Below are positions 58,288 through 64,000 of a DNA stretch of 64,000 nt, one piece after another (position 1 is the first letter of the stretch; each line of letters begins with the position of its first letter). Made by a program: the position numbers and the translations under genes. Source of the stretch: Wyeomyia smithii (lineage: Eukaryota; Arthropoda; Insecta; Diptera; Culicidae); contig NC_073695.1 of the NCBI RefSeq assembly GCF_029784165.1, positions 227,263,916 to 227,327,915 on the forward strand. The letters are read 5' to 3'. The notes under the pieces were generated by a model. It searched no databases and was not told the DNA's origin. It was given only the letters and a program-made list of their open reading frames with translations.

Positions 58288-58739
58288 TAGACTGGGACAC
58301 GGTTATATGGGAAAAAGCTATGATGTTATTTTTTCGCTCCCAAGCACTTTTCGTGTTCCTTATTGGTCCTATAACAACTGTGTAACTTTTTAGATCGATC
58401 GGTGGGACTATATTTTTGCGCCCGATTTTTCAAGTTACCATACGATTTTGTATGGGAAAATCCAATTTTTCAAAACTTATTCTCCAGAGTTGTCCAGTTG
58501 ACTCCTAAAAATATATCGATACATGATATTTGTAGGAAATTTTCCTGCGAAAAACTCTTCTAAAGACCGCAAAGCGCTACGATGCTTGTAGAAAATTTTT
58601 TTAGCCTAAAACTGATTGAATATCTGACGAAAGGCTCAACATTGAATTTTTCTAACAATACTGCTGCGGTATGCTGCTACAGTTGTTATAGGAGCCATAA
58701 GGTGCATGGGAGCTGGCATTCATTTTTTATCCCACCCTA
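58288..58739. mobile_element. hAT-like MITE (452 bp) with perfect 8 bp TSD
   Basis: The ends, TAGACTGGGACA and (inverted) TAGGGTGGGATA, share 9 of 12 bases. The direct repeat atatacag lies at 58280-58287 and 58740-58747. The interior is AT-rich and carries no ORF. Confidence 0.75.
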
Positions 58740-58749
58740 ATATACAGGT

Positions 58750-59998
58750 ACTGTATTGTATTAACTTCACCAGAACATGTTGAGCTATTTGAGCTTAAAT
58801 CTAATTTTTATACTTTTTGACGTAATTTTTCAACAATCGTGTTATAGATCATCATTTAAAAAATAATCTTTAAGATTAAGAAGCCTCGGGCAGCTTGTAA
58901 AGAATTTACTAGAGTCATGCAAAATCACAAATGAATTAGGCATCAAATTCCAATTTGTTTCATGTCAAGTACATATATTAATTTGAAGAACTTCATTTTT
59001 AAGATTAATTATTCAGCAACTAAATCGACTTTACTTTTAACTTTTTTGAACTCAAAAGGCATAAAAAACATTCTGCATGAATTATTCTGCCTAAAGTAGT
59101 CAAATCCGGATTTCGTTTCCATCGGAATTTAAAACAACCATTTGAAGTCCGGTGTTAGTTCAGTCCAATCGGATTTCGTTTCAGTTCCGTTTCGAAGTCT
59201 GCCTCGATGACCGTTTTTTTTTGTTTTTTTAGTTTTTAGATTGAGTTTTGGAATGTAAAATTTACCAAAATAAAAAAAAATAACGAAATTTTGAGACTTC
59301 CCAATATGACAACGAAAATTAAAAATGAGATTTTGGAATGGTAATTTATTCAACAATAATCTATCACGCATGAAATATCGAAATAATCGGTGTTAAACTA
59401 CTATAAACTTCGATGCAAATTTAACCTGAAATGTTGATTTATACAGAGCGGCACACAAGTGACACTAGTATCTAGTCGTGGGTAGTTTTAATTGGAATGG
59501 TTTGGCTACACTGAATCATCAAATTATTACTATAAACGTACTCTCGAATTAGAAAATTTTTCCTAATTTTTCTCATCTGATCTCTCATTTCCAATGCACA
59601 TCAAAGCATCACAGAAGAACTACATGTGAAGGAGCGAATCGCGTGCAAAGAATACGGATTAAGTGTATACAGTGAAATTTCAATTTCCAAAATTAAATTC
59701 CCTGATTCTCCCTGATGTTCCAAAATTTTTCCCTGACTATTCAAATTTATTTTAAACTAATTTAAGTTACGATTATCATAGGTTTTTTCACCTAAATCAC
59801 AAAACTAAAACGGATCAGACTTAAACTGGTTCCTGCGAAAATTCGCACCAGTAATTAAAGCAGCTTCGCTTTTGCTAACTTGAATCTTGAACAATAAAAT
59901 ATTTTTGCTGAGAAACACGTCCAGTTTGATAAATTGAAAATAAAAATTGCATTGGTCGACAAAAGTGAAAAAAGTTGTCCCAAAGCTCAAATAAGTAC
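58750..59998. other. Non-coding, no gene recognised
   Basis: Contains a ccctgattctccctgatgttcc tract near 59700, similar to a shorter accagggaaaaccaggga tract near 45430 in inverse sense. Otherwise nothing recognised. Confidence 0.4.
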
Positions 59999-60011
59999 CC
60001 TAGAAACCATA
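59999..60011 (+). repeat. Left TSD of the truncated Juan-like copy
   Basis: cctagaaaccata here and at 60867-60879, right after the poly-A: a perfect 13 bp duplication. Confidence 0.95.
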
Positions 60012-60866
60012 TCATATGCAGTCGATTGCAGAAAAGTTTAGATATTTTTTCTTCCTACTTGCAAAAGTGGAAAATCTCTCCCAATGCTTCTAAAACTCAA
60101 ATGATAATTTTTCCTCATAAGCCTAGGGCTTCTTTCATCAAGCCAAACAATAATCACGTTGTCAAGATGAATGGGGTTTTTTTAAGTTAGTCTGACAAGG
60201 TTAAGTACTTGGGACTAATTTACGACAAAAAACTTATTTTCAAAGAGCACATTGAGAGTTTACAAGCCAAGTGCATCAAATATACGAGATGTTTATATCC
60301 TCTCATTAACAGGAATTCTAAACTTTGTTTAAAGAACAAACTTTTGATTTACAAACAAATTTTTAGACCAGCAATGCTTTATGCTGTACCGATCTGGTCA
60401 AGTTGTTGTTCAACAAGGAAGAAAACGCTCCAAAGGATTCAGAATAAAGTTCTGAAAATGATTTGGAAGCGTCCTCCTTGGTTTGGTACACTCGAATTAC
60501 ATAGACTTACTGGTGTTGAACCATTAGAAGCTATGTCAAATAAAATTATTAGCAATTTTCGACAAAAATCGTTTCAATCCTCAATTGCAACGATAAGCTC
60601 TCTTTATAGCTCTCTATTTATTTAATAAGTTAGCATTTAAGTTAGTTTACTTTCCTTTCTTGACAAGTAGGTTTAAATCCCTACGAATGATAAGTCCTAA
60701 TTGCGAAAGCAAACAAATCCTACCAATTTAAATTACAAATTACTATCAGTGTTGAGAAGTCACCATTTATGATTGGACACACATACTCATTATATACTAA
60801 TATTTATCATAAATACTTAAGCTACTAACAAATCCCCCTCTTAAAAAAAAAAAAAAAAAAAAAAAA
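60012..60866 (+). mobile_element. 5'-truncated Juan-like LINE copy with perfect TSD and poly-A
   Basis: Starts abruptly at the position equivalent to 7138 of the long copy (tca-atgcagtcgattgcag) and runs through the end of ORF2 and the 3' UTR to an A-tail of about 24 nt. The ORF2 C-terminus is open to 60625 except for one Trp-to-stop change (60188-60190), at a site where the long copy has Trp. Conversely, this copy keeps Trp where the long copy has a stop (7605). The two are near-identical sisters with private mutations. 5' truncation, an A-tail and a 13 bp duplication are classic target-primed reverse transcription. Confidence 0.95.
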
Positions 60867-60879
60867 CCTAGAAACCATA

Positions 60880-61070
60880 GCTGTTCAATCATTCTAATTC
60901 ATTTGGGTGCTCATGATAAACGCAGAAGTGCGTCAAAAGGCCGCAGGGTAATTACTCGCTGTGTTACATTAACTTTTCGAGGGGCAATTAACTATTTTGA
61001 GACACACCTATTTTGACAAGAAAATCAATCAGATTTGAAATTCTAGTTGGATCAATTGCAGTCCATAAGA
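60880..61070. other. Short non-coding spacer
   Basis: Nothing recognised between the two LINE fragments. Confidence 0.4.
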
Positions 61071-61074
61071 ATAA

Positions 61075-61440
61075 CCTTTAGATTTATTAGCTCGTATCAT
61101 CATAAATTGATTGGTCGACCACTTGAAACCTCAGCAGGATCCTTATCCGGCTTTAAAATTGGAGTATTTTTGGCATTTTTCCATAATTTGGCTGAATATT
61201 AATATTGAAACAATTTCTGAGAATTGCTCAAGAAGAACTTTAATTAAAATGTCACCAGGTGCTTCTGTATTTTTGAAAATTTTAATGATAGATTTAATCT
61301 TATTTAAACTAGTTCCAATTAATTCCAATATATAGAAATTTGATAACATCAATGTGTGACTTCGTATTTATTGGACTTACTATATTCTGAGTTATGAACA
61401 CATTCAAACTATTGAGCAAGTCTTTGAGTCTACAGTCAAT
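61075..61440 (-). pseudogene. Decayed reverse-strand fragment of a Juan-like ORF2
   Basis: The minus strand aligns with the long copy over roughly 6253-6800: actcaaagacttgctcaatag, aatacgaagtcacacattg, then translated pieces LNKIKSIIKIFKNTEAPGD and FSQIMEKCQKYSNFKAG corresponding to the RT N-terminal region (LNEIKSIIKNFKNMKAPGD). Many indels make it older than the copy 200 bp to its left. No ends or duplication were found. Confidence 0.8.
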
Positions 61441-61659
61441 TGGTTGCAAGAAAGTAATCACCATTTTTGAATACTGGAATATGACAATGGCGATAGTGAA
61501 GCTTGCTCAGGCGATGTTATAGTTCGGGAGCAATTGTGATGAAGTACAAGAAACTGCAAAAAAAAATCTCGTTCAAACACGGTTTTTTTACGAAAGAAAG
61601 GTAGTAATTAGCAGAAAATGCGCGCACTACTGAATGACTTGTTAGTACCTATTTGGATA

Positions 61660-62582
61660 CCGTAAACTGGGGTGACTTTGATCACCGGGGTGACTTTGAT
61701 CACTATACCTCTTTTCTGAAAATGTGGTAAAAAAGCGCTCGTAGTGCTTGGAATTTGTCGTAATCTTCACTGATTGTGTGGATATATGTCTGCATTGCTA
61801 CTATTCATGCATTTCCTGCTATTTGAACAGTGTTTTTTATACTAAAATATTAATTGAAAATAAAGTGTATTTTTGGCGATTTTTGTTGCATATAAACAAT
61901 CGGTTCAAGCAGATTCAAAACAACAAGTTGCAATACGTAAAGTGTTTTTATTTTGTTCCCAGATTAGTTCTTAAGATGAACAAATATTATAACAATACAT
62001 TTTATTGTTATTTTTGCAGGTTTTTACTCGAAGGCAATGTTGAGTCCCACAGTCCACAGCGTATTACATATTTCTTCTTAACAAAAACCCAAGCCGTGAA
62101 GTAACATGCAAATTTGGACAATTTCATATTCCTCGTGGACTAGTTTTTGACGATTTTAGACCACCTTCTCTCTCAGTGAATAATCATTCATATATATTCT
62201 AAAAAATTTTTATGAATCTTGGACATTCGCCATTATAAACTGTTCACGTAGAATGTGAATGGCCTTCAAATTGCTTTCCATATTTCTAAACTCGTTTTAG
62301 TCGTTTAAGGCTGTTCAATTTAGTGAAAGTAGCAAAGTGTTACCCCAAATTCATCAAAACAATGAAGTGATCAAAGTCACCCCGGAATGATTATTGTTGT
62401 AAAATTTTTAGAGCATATTCAAAAACAGCAAAATTGATGCTAAACTTTTGAAGTAGTGACTGAATCTTTTTCAATGCATGCCAGTACTTATTTTAAAAAT
62501 ATCAAAGAATATTGTTTTCAGTATATTCTGAAAATATTTGAGATACAATCAAAAAAGTGATCAAAGTCACCCCAGTTTACGG
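61660..62582. mobile_element. TA-flanked element (923 bp) with 26 bp perfect TIRs and a second inner pair
   Basis: The left terminus ccgtaaactggggtgacttt (26 bp in all, to gatcac) is perfectly complementary to the right terminus. TA lies outside both (61658-61659 and 62583-62584). A second inverted pair, ccggggtgactttgatcac, lies just inside the left terminus (about 61685) and, inverted, near 62368. The open frame at 61748-62104 has no transposase motifs. This is a Tc1/mariner-type non-autonomous element. Confidence 0.85.
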
Positions 62583-62589
62583 TACTTTT

Positions 62590-63280
62590 CGAAAAATTTA
62601 AAGTCACTTTTTCTTGATATCTTGGTCACTGAAGTCACCGCTGCTGCATTGTCTAACCATTACGAGCCCTGTACAAGGTATCATCAGTTCCTTGCAATTC
62701 ATTCTCAGAAAGTTTTACTGTACAACAAAAAGTTCCCGTGCATTCCCCGCGGGAATTCAACTGAAATTTGAACTTTGATTACAGTTTAACAAATATACTT
62801 GATATTTTTGGAACTATTTGAAATGATTAGAGATCAGATTTTTGAGTTTGTGCAAATTGTGCATGCGGTTGCTGAGTAAGATGAGTTTGAAGGTCATTTT
62901 TCGAGGAAAACCCCAATCACTCTGCGGGAATAGGGTTGAATAAAGCCTATGCTAAAATAGATACGTTCTTCTTGAAATTTACTTTTTAGAAAATTCTTCT
63001 ACCAAGAACAAATACTTAGTTTGCTGAACCAAGTACGAGTGCATGGTTTCAGTCATTTAAAAATTCTTCTTTGCATATTTTGAATACATTTGGCATTGAT
63101 TGGTACTTTCGTTTTCGCGTCGGAAAAAGCAAATTATATAACCTAATTATTATTGAGTGTTGTTGTAGGGTTGCTGGTGAGCAAAAACAAAATACAAAAT
63201 CGTCTGTTCCATTTCTTCAATGCTTTCCTCTTTTGTGATGAGGCAATTGCTTGATGTCGCTTAAGCTGGAAGTACAAAGT
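62590..63280. other. Non-coding, no gene recognised
   Basis: AT-rich, with no repeat ends or exons identified. Confidence 0.4.
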
Positions 63281-63289
63281 CAGCAGAAC

Positions 63290-64000
63290 AGAGAGTTAAT
63301 AGCATGGAAATTTAGTGCTCATTCGATGCTCATTTAATGCCATATCGCCGAATTTAATGCTCCATCATTTCTTTGAAAAATGCTCTTCTTTGCTAGCTTA
63401 AGCAAATAGCTAGCAGACAATATTCGAAAATAGCATTTTTAGTCACAAAACAGTTTTGTAACGGTCGAAAACATTGAATGCACATTAAATGCTCTTTAAA
63501 AACCTGATTCTCATGATAATTTTATTGATTTTGTATAAATTTTTCAATAATATGATAATAATATGATAATACATAAATAGCTTCAATTTTTTCAAACATT
63601 TTCCTCTGAAAACAATCAGAATGCTTTTGATACGATAAGATACCAATTAAATGCTCCCATATGCGAGCAGTTTCAACAACTTAGGTGCATTTTTCATTAG
63701 ATATATTTTTTTCAAAAATATTGTTCTGCTAGCTTAAGAAAAAAGTTAGCAGAACATTGGCCAGAAACAGCATTTTTAAGCAAAAAACTGTTGTAGAATG
63801 GTCATAATAATTTAATGCTCATCAAATGCTTTTGTAAAAATCTGATTCTCATGATAATTTTATTGATTTTGTAAAAAATTTTCAAAAATATGATAATATA
63901 TGAATAGCTTTAATTTTTTTAAACATTTCCCTCTGAAAATAAGCAGAATCCTTTTTTTTTGGTGCATTTTTCATTAAATTATAATTTTATTGATTTTTTC
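63290..64000 (+). repeat. Tandem repeat, about 337 bp unit, running off the right edge
   Basis: gctagcttaag recurs at about 63392 and 63728. ctgattctcatgataatttt recurs at 63504 and 63842. ggtgcatttttcatta recurs near 63684 and 63961. Two units are seen, the second with a deletion. Each carries a small hairpin (in unit 2, gttctgctagctt paired with aagttagcagaac) and aaatgctc phrases. The array may continue beyond the window. Confidence 0.8.

Noticed and set aside
61748..62104. 118-codon frame inside the TA-flanked element as a transposase
   Set aside because: No DDE motifs or helix-turn-helix; AT-rich filler.
1..64000. CRISPR arrays, prokaryotic operons, phage or defence systems
   Set aside because: No regularly spaced repeat-spacer array and no bacterial gene signatures; the sequence is an insect nuclear genome.

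Overview
This is a 64 kb eukaryotic window, almost certainly from a culicine mosquito; I cannot tell the species. The evidence is a Jockey-clade LINE that strongly resembles the mosquito Juan family, several interspersed repeats I recognise as mosquito-type, insect-style short introns, and a clear insect orthologue of the exon-junction protein Barentsz. Most of the window is non-coding and transposon-derived, as expected for a large mosquito genome. There is no CRISPR array, operon, phage or other prokaryotic feature.

Host genes. Three loci are supported. (1) At 25487-25631 (-) there is one short first coding exon with a good start context and a 5' splice site. Its sequence suggests an N-terminal isoform exon of a spectraplakin (short stop), but that name is tentative. 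Much of 1-25 kb would then be intron. (2) At 48149-49942 (+) a four-exon gene encodes a 535-residue coiled-coil protein, possibly a Cep89-like centrosomal protein. (3) At 52731-56860 (-) lies barentsz (btz/CASC3), with the SELOR eIF4AIII-binding region, an RD/RE-rich block and a very long Q/P-rich tail. Its first coding exon was not found. Genes 2 and 3 are convergent, and a 1.5 kb hAT-type element sits between them.

Mobile elements. A near full-length Juan-like element (3599-7974) lies between 13 bp target-site duplications (TSDs). It keeps an initiator and a DPE-like motif at the expected spacing, but both ORFs are broken. A 5'-truncated sister (60012-60866) has a perfect 13 bp TSD, and an older reverse-strand fragment follows at about 61075-61440. 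Non-autonomous DNA elements with identifiable target duplications or flanks are numerous. hAT-like elements with 8 bp TSDs lie at 1212-2175, 9087-9379, 9882-10283, 50800-52279 and 58288-58739. TA-flanked elements lie at 27341-27571, 34240-34444, 37774-38833 and 61660-62582. Elements with 3 bp flanks lie at 28251-29218 (a giant fold-back), 29434-29617 and 30539-30694. A dead Tc1/mariner-like transposase gene lies at about 33087-33931. Two Helitron-like 3' ends close repeat-rich blocks at about 12873 and 17426.

Other structure includes a 33 bp perfect hairpin (22638-22735), a 180 bp head-to-tail MITE dimer differing at one base (44461-44820), a TATA-bearing histone H2A-like pseudogene (about 45815-46023), a tRNA-Asp-like sequence or SINE head (57947-58021), and a roughly 337 bp tandem repeat running off the right edge. 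I found no convincing new multi-gene system. The most unusual signals are the fold-back element, the hairpin, the MITE dimer and the LINE promoter architecture.
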